Source: Steroidobacteraceae bacterium (GTDB lineage Bacteria > Pseudomonadota > Gammaproteobacteria > Steroidobacterales > Steroidobacteraceae). Taken from it: a DNA stretch of 64,000 nucleotides. Below the pieces are notes generated by a model. The model did no database searches, was not told the DNA's origin, and saw nothing but the letters and a program-made list of their open reading frames with translations. A program made the translations under genes and the position numbers. Of this stretch, positions 19,648-29,339 are shown piece after piece. The first letter of the stretch is position 1; each line of letters starts with the position of its first letter. Where the stretch lies: the NCBI GenBank assembly GCA_025458905.1, contig JALORN010000010.1, positions 1 through 64,000 on the forward strand, read 5' to 3'.

Positions 19648-20676
19648 TTATAAATGGTCCCGGACCAAAATCTCGGCGATCTGGACGCTGTTGGTCGCCG
19701 CGCCCTTGCGCACGTTGTCGGCGACGATCCACAGCGTGAGGCCACGGTCGTGCGACATATCTTCGCGGATGCGCCCCACGTAAACCGTGTCCTGGTTCGC
19801 GCCTTCGACGGCCGCGGTCGGATAGCCGCCGGGACGCCTCTCGTCCAGGACCTTCACTCCCGGCGCCGCCTCGAGCAACGCCCTCGCATCGGCGACCGAG
19901 AGCTTGCGGCGCGTCTCGATGCTGACCGCCTCGGAATGGCCGAAGAACACCGGCACGCGCACCGCCGTCGCGCTCACGCGCACGGTGTCGTCGCCGAGGA
20001 TCTTGCGGGTTTCCCACAGCATCTTCATTTCTTCCTTGGTGTAGCCGTTGTCCATGAAGCGGTCGATCTGCGGCACCACGTTGAACGCGATCTGCGCCGC
20101 GATCACCCGCGGCTTCACCGGCCCGCGGCCACTGATCAGCGCGACGCTCTGCTCGGCGAGTTCGTCCACCGCTTCCTTGCCCGCCCCGGACACGGACTGG
20201 TAGGTCGCGACGTTGATGCGCTCGATGCCGGCCGCGTCGTGCAAGGGCTTCAGCGCGACCAGCATCTGTATCGTCGAGCAGTTGGGGTTGGCGATGATGC
20301 CCCGCGGACGAAACCCGCCGATCGCCTGCGGGTTGACCTCCGGCACCACCAGCGGCACGTCCTCGTCGTAGCGGAACTCGGACGTGTTGTCGATGACGAC
20401 GCAACCCGCCGCGGCCGCCTTCGGCGCATAGAGCCGCGACACGTCGCCACCCGCGGAGAACAGGCCGATGTCGGCGCTCGCGAAGTCGAAGGTCTCGACG
20501 TCGAGGACCGGCTGGCGCCTGCCACGGAAACTGACGTCCTTGCCCAGCGATCGGTTGCTCGCGAGGGGATACAACTCGGAGACCGGGAACTCCCGCTCCT
20601 CGAGCACCTTGATCATGGTGTCGCCGACGAGGCCCGTCGCCCCGAGCACCGCCACCCGCCATCTCCTGTCTGCCAT
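19648..20676 (-). CDS. asd: Aspartate-semialdehyde dehydrogenase
   Basis: NADPH-dependent reduction of aspartyl phosphate, at the branch to lysine/diaminopimelate, threonine and methionine. The nucleotide motif GATGLVG is at residues 12-18 and the catalytic Cys133 in NPNCST. GAGKEAV and the substrate-binding EGANQDTV region are present. The 342 residues match the Pseudomonas-type Asd. It precedes fimV by 90 bases that include the only AT-rich patch nearby (19630-19655), a likely regulatory gap with no clear -35/-10 pair. Confidence 0.97.
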   Translation of the reverse strand: MADRRWRVAVLGATGLVGDTMIKVLEEREFPVSELYPLASNRSLGKDVSFRGRRQPVLDVETFDFASADIGLFSAGGDVSRLYAPKAAAAGCVVIDNTSEFRYDEDVPLVVPEVNPQAIGGFRPRGIIANPNCSTIQMLVALKPLHDAAGIERINVATYQSVSGAGKEAVDELAEQSVALISGRGPVKPRVIAAQIAFNVVPQIDRFMDNGYTKEEMKMLWETRKILGDDTVRVSATAVRVPVFFGHSEAVSIETRRKLSVADARALLEAAPGVKVLDERRPGGYPTAAVEGANQDTVYVGRIREDMSHDRGLTLWIVADNVRKGAATNSVQIAEILVRDHL

Positions 20677-20753
20677 CGCGTCCTCCTGCCTACGTGTCGG
20701 CCTCGCCGCGACCCCGGCGAGCCGGCCGCAGGGCGACGGCCCGGCGCGCCCGC

Positions 20754-21851
20754 TCAGCGCGGCGCGGTGATCACCGGTGTCGGCGAGCGCACATCGGCAT
20801 TCTGCCCGCGGTGGCGCAGCCAGTGGTCGAGCAGCACGATCGCGAGCATGGCCTCGGCGATCGGCGTGGCGCGCAGCCCCACGCAGGGGTCGTGCCGCCC
20901 GGTGGTGACGACATCCACCGGGTTGCCGGCGACGTCGATCGTGCGGCCCGGAACGGTGATGCTCGAGGTCGGCTTCAGCGACACGTGCACCACCACGTCC
21001 TGCCCGCTCGAGATGCCGCCGAGGATGCCGCCGGCATTGTTGCTGGCGAAGCCCGTGGGGGTCAGCTCGTCGCGGTGCTCGCTGCCTTTCTGCTCGACGG
21101 CGCGCACGCCGGCGCCGATCTCGACCGCCTTGACCGCGTTGATGCCCATCATCGCGTACGCGAGGTCGGCATCGAGCCGGTCGAACACGGGCTCGCCGAG
21201 CCCGGGAGGCACGCCGGTCGCGACCACCGTGACGCGCGCACCGAGCGAATCACCCTCGCTGCGGACCTTCCAGACGAGATCCTCGAGCTCCTTGACGCGC
21301 GAGGGGTCCGGACAGAAGAACGGGTTGTCGTAGGCCGTCTCGGGGCGCACCGGCTCGATCTCGAGCGTGCCGATCTTGCTGAGATAGCCGTGGATGCGCA
21401 CCCCCAGGCGCGTCAGCAGGTACTTGCGCGCGATCGCGCCGGCGGCGACGCGCACCACCGTCTCGCGCGCCGACGAGCGGCCGCCGCCGCGGTAGTCGCG
21501 GAAGCCGTACTTCTGCTGGTAGGTGTAGTCGGCGTGGCCCGGCCGGAAGCGGTCCTTGATCTTGTCGTAGTCGCGCGAGCGGGCGTCGGTGTTCTCCACC
21601 AGCAGGCCGATCGGCGTGCCGGTGGTGCGCCCCTCGAACACGCCCGAGAGGATGCGCACCGCATCCTGCTCGCGCCGCTGGCTGACGAAATGCGACGTGC
21701 CGGTGCGCCGGCGGTCGATGTCCTGCTGCATGTCCGCCTCGGAGAGTTCGAGGCCGGGCGGGCAGCCATCGACGATGCAGCCCAGCGCCGGACCGTGGCT
21801 CTCGCCGAAGGTGGTGACGCTGAACAGCTTGCCGATCGTGTTGCCGGACAT
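20754..21851 (-). CDS. aroC: Chorismate synthase
   Basis: FMN-dependent last step of the shikimate pathway, from EPSP to chorismate. All family signatures are present: [10 protein letters not shown] at residues 17-26, [33 protein letters not shown] and the C-terminal [13 protein letters not shown]. The 365-residue length is normal. It lies between prmB and asd, as in Pseudomonas. Confidence 0.97.
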   Translation of the reverse strand: MSGNTIGKLFSVTTFGESHGPALGCIVDGCPPGLELSEADMQQDIDRRRTGTSHFVSQRREQDAVRILSGVFEGRTTGTPIGLLVENTDARSRDYDKIKDRFRPGHADYTYQQKYGFRDYRGGGRSSARETVVRVAAGAIARKYLLTRLGVRIHGYLSKIGTLEIEPVRPETAYDNPFFCPDPSRVKELEDLVWKVRSEGDSLGARVTVVATGVPPGLGEPVFDRLDADLAYAMMGINAVKAVEIGAGVRAVEQKGSEHRDELTPTGFASNNAGGILGGISSGQDVVVHVSLKPTSSITVPGRTIDVAGNPVDVVTTGRHDPCVGLRATPIAEAMLAIVLLDHWLRHRGQNADVRSPTPVITAPR

Positions 21852-21879
21852 CGCGGGCCTTCCTGCTCCGAGTGTGACG

Positions 21880-22890
21880 CTACTGCTTGCGCGGCGCCGC
21901 CGCGCGACCGGGGCGCGCTTTCACGCTCGCCTGCCGCACCGGCCGGACGCGACCGCGGGCCCCTGCCGGCAACCTGCCAGCGCCGCGCCCTTGCGCCACG
22001 AGCTGCTCGCGCGTCAGCAGGAACACGCCCCCGCCGCCGCGCTCGAACTCGAGCCAGGTGAACGGCACGCGCGGCCAGCACCGGCGCACCTGGAACTCGG
22101 TGTTGCCCACCTCGACCACCAGGATGCCGCCCGTGGTCAGGTGCCGCGCCGCGCCGTCGAGGATGCGGCGGACCGAGTCCAGCCCGTCCGCACCGGCCGC
22201 GAGCGCCATGCGCGGCTCGTGGCGATATTCGGCGGGAAGGCTGCGCATCTCGCGCGCGCCCACGTAGGGCGGGTTGGACACGATGATATCGTAACGGCGG
22301 CTGCGCAGCGCCACGAAATGGTCGGACGCGATCAGCCGGACGCGACGCGAGAGCCGCAGCCGGCGCACGTTCTCGCGCGCGAGCGACAGCGCCTCCGGCG
22401 AGAGGTCGGTGGCATCGACCAGGGCCCGCGGCAGCCAGCTGGCGCACGCGATCGCGATGCAGCCCGATCCCGTGCCGAGATCGAGCACGCGACGCACCCG
22501 TTGCGGGTCGATCCACGGCGCGAAGCCTCGCTCGATCAGTTCCGCGATCGGGGAACGGGGCACCAGCGCCCGCCGGTCGATGCGGATCGGGATGCCGGCG
22601 AACAGCGTGGTGCCGGTCAGGTAGACGGCAGGCTCGCGCGAGGCGATGCGCCGCGCGAGCAAGGAGTCGAAGGCCTCGACCTGGGAGGCGGTCATCCGGC
22701 GCCGGTAGGCCACCTGCGGCGACTCGTCGAAACCGAAGCCCATCACGTGCCAGAGCAGCACCGCGGCATCGTCGCGCGGATTGTCGGTGCCGTGCCCGAA
22801 GTGCACGCCCGCCCTGCCGAGGCGCCGTGCCGCCGCCGACAGCGCCTCGCCGACCGTCGGGCGGGGCGCCCTGTGGGATACTCGCGTCAT
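21880..22890 (-). CDS. prmB: PrmB, ribosomal protein L3 glutamine N5-methyltransferase
   Basis: SAM-dependent methylation of a glutamine in ribosomal protein L3. The N-terminal helical domain is followed by the SAM motif [11 protein letters not shown] and the catalytic NPPYV. The separation from PrmC is based on the [10 protein letters not shown] segment and on the neighbourhood with aroC. After about residue 300 there is an Arg/Lys/Pro-rich extension, longer than in E. coli, that might contact rRNA. It is divergent from psd; the 113-base gap shows no clear promoter. Confidence 0.93.
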   Translation of the reverse strand: MTRVSHRAPRPTVGEALSAAARRLGRAGVHFGHGTDNPRDDAAVLLWHVMGFGFDESPQVAYRRRMTASQVEAFDSLLARRIASREPAVYLTGTTLFAGIPIRIDRRALVPRSPIAELIERGFAPWIDPQRVRRVLDLGTGSGCIAIACASWLPRALVDATDLSPEALSLARENVRRLRLSRRVRLIASDHFVALRSRRYDIIVSNPPYVGAREMRSLPAEYRHEPRMALAAGADGLDSVRRILDGAARHLTTGGILVVEVGNTEFQVRRCWPRVPFTWLEFERGGGGVFLLTREQLVAQGRGAGRLPAGARGRVRPVRQASVKARPGRAAAPRKQ

Positions 22891-23003
22891 GAACGACCTG
22901 GAATCGCGGCCCTCCGCCGGGGCGTATCTTGCCGCTTTGGCGCGCGTCGCGGGGCGCGTCTTCCGGCGTGCCCTCGCGGCGGACCCCGCGAGGCACTGAG
23001 ACG

Positions 23004-23909
23004 ATGTCTCCCGCCGAGCCCGCCTTCCCGGGCAACGGGCCGGGCGCCCGCCTGTTCGTCGCCCTGCAGCACGTGTTGCCGCAGCACGCGCTGTCGCGCC
23101 TCGTGCACGCGGCCACGCGCAGCCGCGTACCGTGGTTCAAGGACGCGCTGATCGATGCCTTCGTGCGCGGCTTCCGGCCGGACATGGCCGATGCCGTGGT
23201 CCAGGACCCGCACGGTTACGAGTCGTTCAACGCCTTCTTCACGCGGGCGCTGCGCCCCGGGACCCGGCCACTGCCCGAGGAGCCGGACGAGCTCGCCTGC
23301 CCGGTCGACGGCACCGTCAGCGAGGCGGGACGGATCCACGATGGCCTGCTGGTGCAGGCCAAGGGGCGCAGCTACACCCTGGAGGCGTTGCTCGCCGGTC
23401 GCAGCGACTGGGCACGACGCTTCGACGGCGGTCACTTCGCGACGATCTATCTTGCGCCCTACAACTACCACCGCATCCACATGGCGATGGACGGCTCGCT
23501 GCGCGACGCCTGGTACGTGCCTGGCCGGCTCTTCAGCGTCAACCAGGCGACCGCCGCCGGGGTCGCGGGCCTGTTCGCCCGCAACGAGCGCGTGATCTGC
23601 TGCTTCGAGGATCGGCGCAGCGAGCACGCGCTGGTCATGGTCGGCGCGCTCAACGTCGGCAGCATGGACACGGTGTGGCACGGCGAGGTCGCGCCGCGGG
23701 CGCGTCGCGTCGTCACGCCCCTGGCGCCGCGCAGCCCGGGCGCGCCGATCGCGCTGTCGCGGGGCGACGAGATGGGCCGCTTCAACATGGGCTCGACCGT
23801 CATCCTGCTGTTCCCGCCGGGCCGGGTCGAGTGGCGACGCGAGTTGCGGGCCGGGCGCGTCGTGCGCATGGGCGAACCGGTCGGCCGGCTGCTCGGCAAT
23901 GGCCGTTGA
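23004..23909 (+). CDS. psd: Phosphatidylserine decarboxylase proenzyme
   Basis: Makes phosphatidylethanolamine at the inner membrane. The self-cleavage motif FNMGSTV places the break between Gly263 and Ser264, which becomes the pyruvoyl group. The conserved ESFNAFFTR and APYNYHRIH motifs are present. The ATG at 23004 gives 301 residues; an open frame extends upstream but lacks conservation. The last 11 bases overlap epmA, so the two are likely translated in a coupled way. Confidence 0.96.
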   Translation: MSPAEPAFPGNGPGARLFVALQHVLPQHALSRLVHAATRSRVPWFKDALIDAFVRGFRPDMADAVVQDPHGYESFNAFFTRALRPGTRPLPEEPDELACPVDGTVSEAGRIHDGLLVQAKGRSYTLEALLAGRSDWARRFDGGHFATIYLAPYNYHRIHMAMDGSLRDAWYVPGRLFSVNQATAAGVAGLFARNERVICCFEDRRSEHALVMVGALNVGSMDTVWHGEVAPRARRVVTPLAPRSPGAPIALSRGDEMGRFNMGSTVILLFPPGRVEWRRELRAGRVVRMGEPVGRLLGNGR

Positions 23910-24873
23910 CTGGCGTCCGAGCGCGACGCGGGCTGCGCTCGGGCGGCGTGCCGCGATGCGCGTCGCCATGCGCGAGTTCTTCGCCGCCCGCGGCGTGCTC
24001 GAGGTGGAGACCCCGCTCGTGGTCGGCGCGCCGGTCACCGACGTGCACCTGCAGTCGGCGACGGTCGACCTCGGCGACGGCGTGCGCCGCTGGCTGGCCA
24101 CCTCGCCCGAGTACGCGATGAAGCGCCTGCTGGCCGCCGGCAGCGGCGACGTCTGGCAGGAATGCCGCGTGGTCCGCGCGGGTGCCGAGCGCGGCCGCCA
24201 TCACAATCCCGAGTTCACCCTGGTCGAATGGTACCGCCTCGGCTTCGACATGGTCGCCATGGCCGGCGAGGCCGCGGCCCTGGTGGACGCGCTGCTCGTC
24301 GCGGCGGGCGCGAGCCCGCGCGGGATCGAGTTCCTGACCTATCGCGACGCCCTGCTGCGGCATGCAGGCGTCGACCCGCTCGAGGACGAGGCCGCGCGCC
24401 TGCGCGAGGCCGTCGCCGGCGCCGGGCTCCCGGCGGCCGCGCTCGCCGCGGCGTCGCGCGACGACCTGCTCGACCTGCTGGTCGCGACCCGCGTCGGCCC
24501 GGCGCTCGGCGCCGATCGCCTGTGCGCGCTGACGCACTACCCCGCGTCCCAGGCCGCGCTCGCGCGGCTCGACCCGCAGGACCGGCGCGTCGCGCTGCGC
24601 TTCGAACTGTATGGCGGCGGGCTCGAACTCGCCAACGGGTTCGAGGAGCTCGGCGACGCACGCGAGCAGGCGGCGCGCTTCGACGCGGACAACGCCCGGC
24701 GCCATGCGCTCGGTCGCGAGACCCTGCCGGTGGACGCGCGCCTGCTGGCGGCGCTCACGGCCGGGCTGCCGGCGTGCGCCGGCGTCGCCGTGGGCTTCGA
24801 CCGCGTCGCGATGCTCGCGGGCGGTGCGCGCGCGATCGACGAGGTGCTGGCCTTTCCAGTGGAGCACGCATGA
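23899..24873 (+). CDS. epmA: EpmA, EF-P-lysine ligase
   Basis: LysRS-like class II enzyme without an anticodon-binding domain; it attaches (R)-beta-lysine to Lys34 of EF-P. Motif 2 includes WQECRVVR and HHNPEFTLVEWYR. Motif 3 is GVAVGFDRVAML near the C-terminus, and the amino acid pocket has ELANGFEEL. The 324 residues match E. coli EpmA. It partners with efp (25452-26018) and epmB (26126-27166), both within 3.3 kb. Confidence 0.95.
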   Translation: MAVDWRPSATRAALGRRAAMRVAMREFFAARGVLEVETPLVVGAPVTDVHLQSATVDLGDGVRRWLATSPEYAMKRLLAAGSGDVWQECRVVRAGAERGRHHNPEFTLVEWYRLGFDMVAMAGEAAALVDALLVAAGASPRGIEFLTYRDALLRHAGVDPLEDEAARLREAVAGAGLPAAALAAASRDDLLDLLVATRVGPALGADRLCALTHYPASQAALARLDPQDRRVALRFELYGGGLELANGFEELGDAREQAARFDADNARRHALGRETLPVDARLLAALTAGLPACAGVAVGFDRVAMLAGGARAIDEVLAFPVEHA

Positions 24874-25370
24874 GCGTACCGACCCGGATCGAGACCGCCC
24901 GCCCTGCCGACAAGGCGGCGTCCTACCGCGAGGTGGACCGCGACCTCGAGGCGCTGCTCGCGGGCGAGCACAACATGGTGGCCAATGCGGCGAACACCGC
25001 GGCCCTGCTGTTCGCGGCGCTGCCGGAACTCAACTGGGCCGGATTCTACTTCGCGCGGGCGGGCGGGGAGCTGGTGCTGGGCCCGTTCCAGGGGAAGCCG
25101 GCCTGCGTGCGCATCGCCGCCGGCCGCGGCGTCTGTGGCGCCGCCGCGGTCGCGCGCCGCACCGTGCTCGTGCCCGACGTGCACGCCTTCCCCGGGCACA
25201 TCGCCTGCGATGCGGCTTCGAACTCGGAGATCGTGGTGCCCCTGCTGCGCCCCGACGGGTCACTGCTGGGAGTGCTGGACCTCGACAGCCCGAGGCTGGG
25301 GCGCTTCGACGAGGCCGACCGGGAAGGGCTCGAGCGGCTCGCCGCGACGTTCGTGCGATCGCTCGGCTGA
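24870..25370 (+). CDS. msrC: Free methionine-(R)-sulfoxide reductase (GAF domain)
   Basis: A single GAF domain of 166 residues that reduces free Met-R-O, with thioredoxin as the usual electron donor. The three cysteines of the E. coli fRMsr are conserved as Cys79, Cys89 and Cys113 in KPACVRI, RGVCGAAA and HIACDAASNSE, so it should be catalytic rather than a ligand sensor. The ATG overlaps the epmA stop as ATGA. The 81 bases to the convergent efp contain GC-rich stems but no T-run, so no terminator is called. Confidence 0.92.
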   Translation: MSVPTRIETARPADKAASYREVDRDLEALLAGEHNMVANAANTAALLFAALPELNWAGFYFARAGGELVLGPFQGKPACVRIAAGRGVCGAAAVARRTVLVPDVHAFPGHIACDAASNSEIVVPLLRPDGSLLGVLDLDSPRLGRFDEADREGLERLAATFVRSLG

Positions 25371-25451
25371 GCCCCCGGCCCTGCCGTATTCCGGGCGCGC
25401 GCGAGCCCGGCGCGCCGCCGGGCCCCGGGCTGGCTCAACTGGCCAGGGACT

Positions 25452-26018
25452 TCACTTCGCCCGCGAGATGTATTCGCCGCTGCGCGTGTCGACCTTGATC
25501 ACCTCGCCCTCGTTGATGAAGAGCGGTACGCGTACGACCGCGCCGGTCTCGAGCTTCGCGGGCTTCTGGCCGCCCGTCGCGGTGTCGCCCCGCACGCCCG
25601 GGTCGGTCTCGACGATCTTGAGCTCGACGTGCTGCGGCGGGGTGACCACCAGCGGCACGCCGTTCCAGAGCGTGACGATGCAGACGGTGCCGTCCTTCAG
25701 CCACTGCGCACCCTCGCCCACCGCGGCCTTGCCGGCGGTGTGCTGCTCGAAGTTGTCCGGGACCATGAAGTGCCAGAAATCGCCGTCCTGGTAGAGGTAC
25801 TGCATGTCGACATCGATGACGTCGGCAGCCTCGACCGAGTCGCCGCTCTTCCAGGTCTTCTCGACCGTCCGCCCGGTCTTGAGGTTGCGCACGCGGACGC
25901 GGTTGAATGCCTGGCCCTTGCCCGGCTTGACCATCTCGTTCTCGACGATCACGTACGGGTCGCCGTCGATCAGGATCTTGAGGCCGGACTTGAATTCGCT
26001 GGTGTTGTAGCTGGACAT
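25452..26018 (-). CDS. efp: Translation elongation factor P
   Basis: EF-P binds between the P and E sites and rescues ribosomes stalled at polyproline. The 188 residues form the three OB-like domains. Lys34 is at the tip of the domain I loop in VKPGKGQAF, the residue that EpmA modifies. The start at 26018 (MSSYNTSEF) is preferred over an upstream ATG because of family alignment. It faces away from epmB. A TATCAT at 26131-26126 is a plausible -10, about 108 bases upstream. Confidence 0.96.
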   Translation of the reverse strand: MSSYNTSEFKSGLKILIDGDPYVIVENEMVKPGKGQAFNRVRVRNLKTGRTVEKTWKSGDSVEAADVIDVDMQYLYQDGDFWHFMVPDNFEQHTAGKAAVGEGAQWLKDGTVCIVTLWNGVPLVVTPPQHVELKIVETDPGVRGDTATGGQKPAKLETGAVVRVPLFINEGEVIKVDTRSGEYISRAK

Positions 26019-26125
26019 GTTGCTGGCTTCCCGGGGCCGGACGAGCGGTTCGGACGGTGTTTGATTTCGGCGGAGCGCGGCCCACAATGGCGGCCCCAGG
26101 AGAGGCCGCCCCGCAAGGGCCGCGT

Positions 26126-27166
26126 ATGATAACGGCTACCCCGAAGGCTCGCCAGACGTCGGCCTGGCAGCGCGAACTCGCCGCGGCCATCACCGATCCC
26201 CGCGAACTGCTCGAGCAGCTCGGCCTGCCTGCCTCTCTCGTCGAGGGCGCGGATCCGGTGTCGGCGGCCTTTCCGCTGCGAGTGCCCCGCGGCTTCGTGC
26301 GGCGGATGCGCCGCGGCGATCCCGCCGACCCGCTGCTGCGCCAGGTGCTGCCGCTGGCCGTCGAGGCCCGCGCGGTCCCGGGTTACGTCGCCGATCCCTT
26401 GCGCGAAGCCGACGCGCGGCGCGCGCCCGGCCTGCTTCACAAGTACCGTGGACGCGCGCTGCTGGTCGCGACCGGTGCCTGCGCGGTGCACTGCCGCTAC
26501 TGCTTCCGTCGCGAGTTCCCGTACGCCGAGCAGGTCGGGCATCTCGGCCGGTGGCGCGAAGCTCTCCTGCAGGTGTCGGCCGACGCCTCGATCCGCGAGC
26601 TGATCCTCAGCGGGGGCGATCCGCTGTCGCTCGGCGACGAGCGGCTCGCGCAGCTCACCGGGGAGCTCGCCGGCATACCGCACCTCGAGACGCTGCGGAT
26701 CCACACGCGCCAGCCGGTCGTGCTGCCCGAGCGCGTCGACGCCGGGTTGCTCGGCTGGCTGCGTCACCTCCCCTGGCGCACGGTCGTGGTGCTCCATGTC
26801 AACCATCCGAACGAGCTCGACGGCTCGGTGTACGACGCCCTGGCGGGCCTGCGTGATGCGGGTGCGACGCTGCTCAACCAGTCGGTGTTGCTCGCCGGCG
26901 TCAACGACGACGCGTCCGTGCTGGCGGCGCTGTCGCGGCGGCTGCACCGCGCGGGCGTGCTGCCGTACTACCTGCACCTGCCGGATGCGGTCGCCGGCAC
27001 GGCGCACTTCGACGTGCCGGAGTCGCGTGGCCGCGAGCTGATCGCCGATCTCGCGCGCGAGCTACCCGGCTACCTCGTGCCGCGCCTCGTGAGGGAAGTC
27101 CCGGGACGGGATGCCAAGACCACGATTGCCGCCGGCCTCGGCGCCGCCCCCGAGGCGATTGTGTGA
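26126..27166 (+). CDS. epmB: EpmB, lysine 2,3-aminomutase for EF-P
   Basis: Radical SAM, PLP-dependent enzyme that converts L-lysine to (R)-beta-lysine for EpmA. The cluster motif CAVHCRYC places the iron-sulfur ligands at Cys119, Cys123 and Cys126. The SGGDPLSL motif and NHPNEL follow. The length of 346 residues matches E. coli EpmB and lacks the extra C-terminal region of catabolic lysine 2,3-aminomutases. The ATG at 26126 aligns with the family start. It is divergent from efp across 107 bases. Confidence 0.95.
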   Translation: MITATPKARQTSAWQRELAAAITDPRELLEQLGLPASLVEGADPVSAAFPLRVPRGFVRRMRRGDPADPLLRQVLPLAVEARAVPGYVADPLREADARRAPGLLHKYRGRALLVATGACAVHCRYCFRREFPYAEQVGHLGRWREALLQVSADASIRELILSGGDPLSLGDERLAQLTGELAGIPHLETLRIHTRQPVVLPERVDAGLLGWLRHLPWRTVVVLHVNHPNELDGSVYDALAGLRDAGATLLNQSVLLAGVNDDASVLAALSRRLHRAGVLPYYLHLPDAVAGTAHFDVPESRGRELIADLARELPGYLVPRLVREVPGRDAKTTIAAGLGAAPEAIV

Positions 27167-27260
27167 GCTGTCTCTCAGGAGGCTCGGGGTCCGGCCGGAG
27201 AGAATTCCAGGCGATCCCCCGGCCGCCTCCAGCGGCATCCATGCCAGGTGGTGGCTCCGC

Positions 27261-29309
27261 TTGAACGCGCAGGTCTCGGTTCCGCTGATCGTGCTGTCCG
27301 CCACGGCCGAGCCCGTCGAGGCCGTCAACGGCATCCTGCGTCGCGCCGGCCAGCCGGCACACTGCACTTGGATCCCGGCGCTGCCCGACCTGGCCGATGC
27401 GCTCACGCAGATCAACCCGGAGCTGCTCGTCTGCGTCGGCCCGAGCCTCGAGGACGCAGTGCAGGCGGCCCGAGTGCGCGACCAGGTCGCGCCGGAGGTG
27501 CCGCTGATCGCGCTGGCGGAGGCGGCCAACGAGACCGCGATCGCCGACACCATGCGGCGAGGCGCGCGCGACGTGGTGCCGCTGTCGAACCCGGCCCGCC
27601 TCGAGGCCGTGATGATGCGCGAGCTGCGCGCGTTCCGCCTGGAGCGCGCCCTGAACGCCACCCTGCAGTCCGCGCGCGACTATCGTCGCCAGCTCGAGAC
27701 CGTCCTCGAGCGCTCCAACGACGCGATCGCGCAGGTCAAGGAAGGCATCCTGGTCGAGGCGAACGAGTCCTGGGTCGAGATGTTCGGCATCGAGGGCCGC
27801 GACGCGCTGATCGGCCAGCCCCTGATGGACCTCTTCGACCCCGAGTCGCATGCGGCGCTGAAGGGTGCGCTCGCCGCCTGCCTGTCGGGCCGCTGGAGCG
27901 ATCACGTGCTCGCCGCCTCCGGGCGCAAGGCCGACGGCGGGTTGCTGCCGCTCGAGATCGTGCTGTCGGTCGGCGAGAGTGACGGCGAGCCGTGCGTGCG
28001 GCTGATCGTACCGGCGCGCCGCCGGGACGAGAACCAGCTCGCGACCGACCTCGCCGATGCGGTGCGCCGCGACCCTGCCACCGGCTTCCTGCATCGCCGG
28101 GCGGCGCTCGAGGGGATGCGCGAGCGAGTGTCGACGCCGGCGTCGGGTGGCGTGCGCCACGTGGCGCAGGTGCGGCTCGACAAGTTCGCGGCGCTGGAGC
28201 GCGACGTCGGCATCGACGGCAGCGAGCAGATCCTGGTCGAGTTCGCGCAGCTGCTGCAGTCGCACCTGCTGCCGAAGGACATCAGCGGCCGCTTCGGCGG
28301 GGTGAGCTTCCTGATGATGATCGAGCGCGGCAACACCCGCGACGCCGAGGCCTGGGCCGAGCAGGTCGTGCAGCACGTCCAGAAGAACCTGTTCACAGTG
28401 GGCACCAAGACGCTCAGCGCCACCTGCAGCGTCGGCCTGTCGGTGATCCCGCACGGCAACCCCGACCTCAACGCGGCGATCGACGATGCGATCGACGCCT
28501 GCCGCCGCGCGCGCCAGCGTGGCGGCAACCAGGTCGCCCTGCTCGATCGCGCCGATGCGGACACCCGGGTGCAGGCCTACGACCAGGTGTGGGTGAAGCA
28601 CATCAAGGCCGCGCTGATGGAGAACCGATTCCGGCTGGTGCAGCAGCCCATCGCCAGCCTCCACGGCGACGACCCGCGGATGTACGACCTGCTGGTGCGC
28701 ATGGTCGACATGCAGGGTAAGGAAGTCCTGCCTTCGGAGTTCATGCCGGCCGCAGAGCGCAACGACCTGCTCAAGAACATCGACCGCTGGGTGATCGGCG
28801 CGTCGCTGTCGTTCGTGGCCCAGCGCAAGCCGGGTTGCGTGTTCGTGCGGCTGTCGCGCGACAGCGTGCTCGATCCGTCGATGCCGATGTGGCTCGATGG
28901 CCAGCTGAAGGCGACCAAGGCTCAGGCGGCGCGCCTGTGCTTCCAGGTGCCCGAGGACGTCGCCTCGAGCTACCAGCTCCAGGTGCAGGCGCTGGCGAAG
29001 GCCCTCAAGCAGCGCGGCCTGCGGTTCGCGTTCGAGCGCTTCGGCAGCGGCCGCGACCCGCTCGGGCTACTGACGACCGTCCCGCTCGACTTCATCAAGA
29101 TCGACGGCGCGCTGATACAGGGGCTCGCCGGCAACCCGGAGCTGCAGCAACGGGTACGGCAGCTGGTCGATGCCGCCAAGACCCGCCAGGTGCTCACCAT
29201 CGCCGAGCGCGTCGAGGAAGCCAACACGATGGCGGTGCTGTTCCAGATCGGCGTCCAGTTCGTGCAGGGCTACTTCATCAACGAGCCCGAGCAGGTCGTC
29301 CTCGGCTAG
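27261..29309 (+). CDS. FimX-like protein: receiver-like, PAS, degenerate GGDEF and degenerate EAL domains
   Basis: Domains in order: a receiver fold whose phosphoacceptor region reads LLVCVGP without Asp (about 1-120), a PAS domain (about 145-260), a GGDEF domain with GGVSF in place of the signature (about 275-430), and an EAL domain with YDLLVR in place of EAL but KIDG and QGYF retained (about 440-680). It should therefore bind c-di-GMP rather than make or cleave it, as FimX does in twitching. With TTG at 27261 (AGGTGG upstream) it has 682 residues, close to Pseudomonas FimX (about 690). A longer frame from 27111 overlaps epmB and is unlikely. Confidence 0.8.
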   Translation: MNAQVSVPLIVLSATAEPVEAVNGILRRAGQPAHCTWIPALPDLADALTQINPELLVCVGPSLEDAVQAARVRDQVAPEVPLIALAEAANETAIADTMRRGARDVVPLSNPARLEAVMMRELRAFRLERALNATLQSARDYRRQLETVLERSNDAIAQVKEGILVEANESWVEMFGIEGRDALIGQPLMDLFDPESHAALKGALAACLSGRWSDHVLAASGRKADGGLLPLEIVLSVGESDGEPCVRLIVPARRRDENQLATDLADAVRRDPATGFLHRRAALEGMRERVSTPASGGVRHVAQVRLDKFAALERDVGIDGSEQILVEFAQLLQSHLLPKDISGRFGGVSFLMMIERGNTRDAEAWAEQVVQHVQKNLFTVGTKTLSATCSVGLSVIPHGNPDLNAAIDDAIDACRRARQRGGNQVALLDRADADTRVQAYDQVWVKHIKAALMENRFRLVQQPIASLHGDDPRMYDLLVRMVDMQGKEVLPSEFMPAAERNDLLKNIDRWVIGASLSFVAQRKPGCVFVRLSRDSVLDPSMPMWLDGQLKATKAQAARLCFQVPEDVASSYQLQVQALAKALKQRGLRFAFERFGSGRDPLGLLTTVPLDFIKIDGALIQGLAGNPELQQRVRQLVDAAKTRQVLTIAERVEEANTMAVLFQIGVQFVQGYFINEPEQVVLG

Positions 29310-29339
29310 CGAGGGGCAACGCGCCACGGGGGGCGGACG

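Noticed and set aside
19645..19665. TGGTCC/GGACCA palindrome at the end of asd as a terminator
   Set aside because: The stem is within the last codons of asd, the loop would be 1-3 bases, and the following run is mixed A/T.
22889..22999. Possible 36-residue gene between prmB and psd ([17 protein letters not shown])
   Set aside because: Its start overlaps the prmB start on the other strand, there is no ribosome-binding site and no recognisable family.
26125..26130. TATGAT as a -10 that would make epmB start downstream
   Set aside because: It overlaps the ATG that aligns with EpmB homologues and no other start follows; on the opposite strand TATCAT fits efp better.
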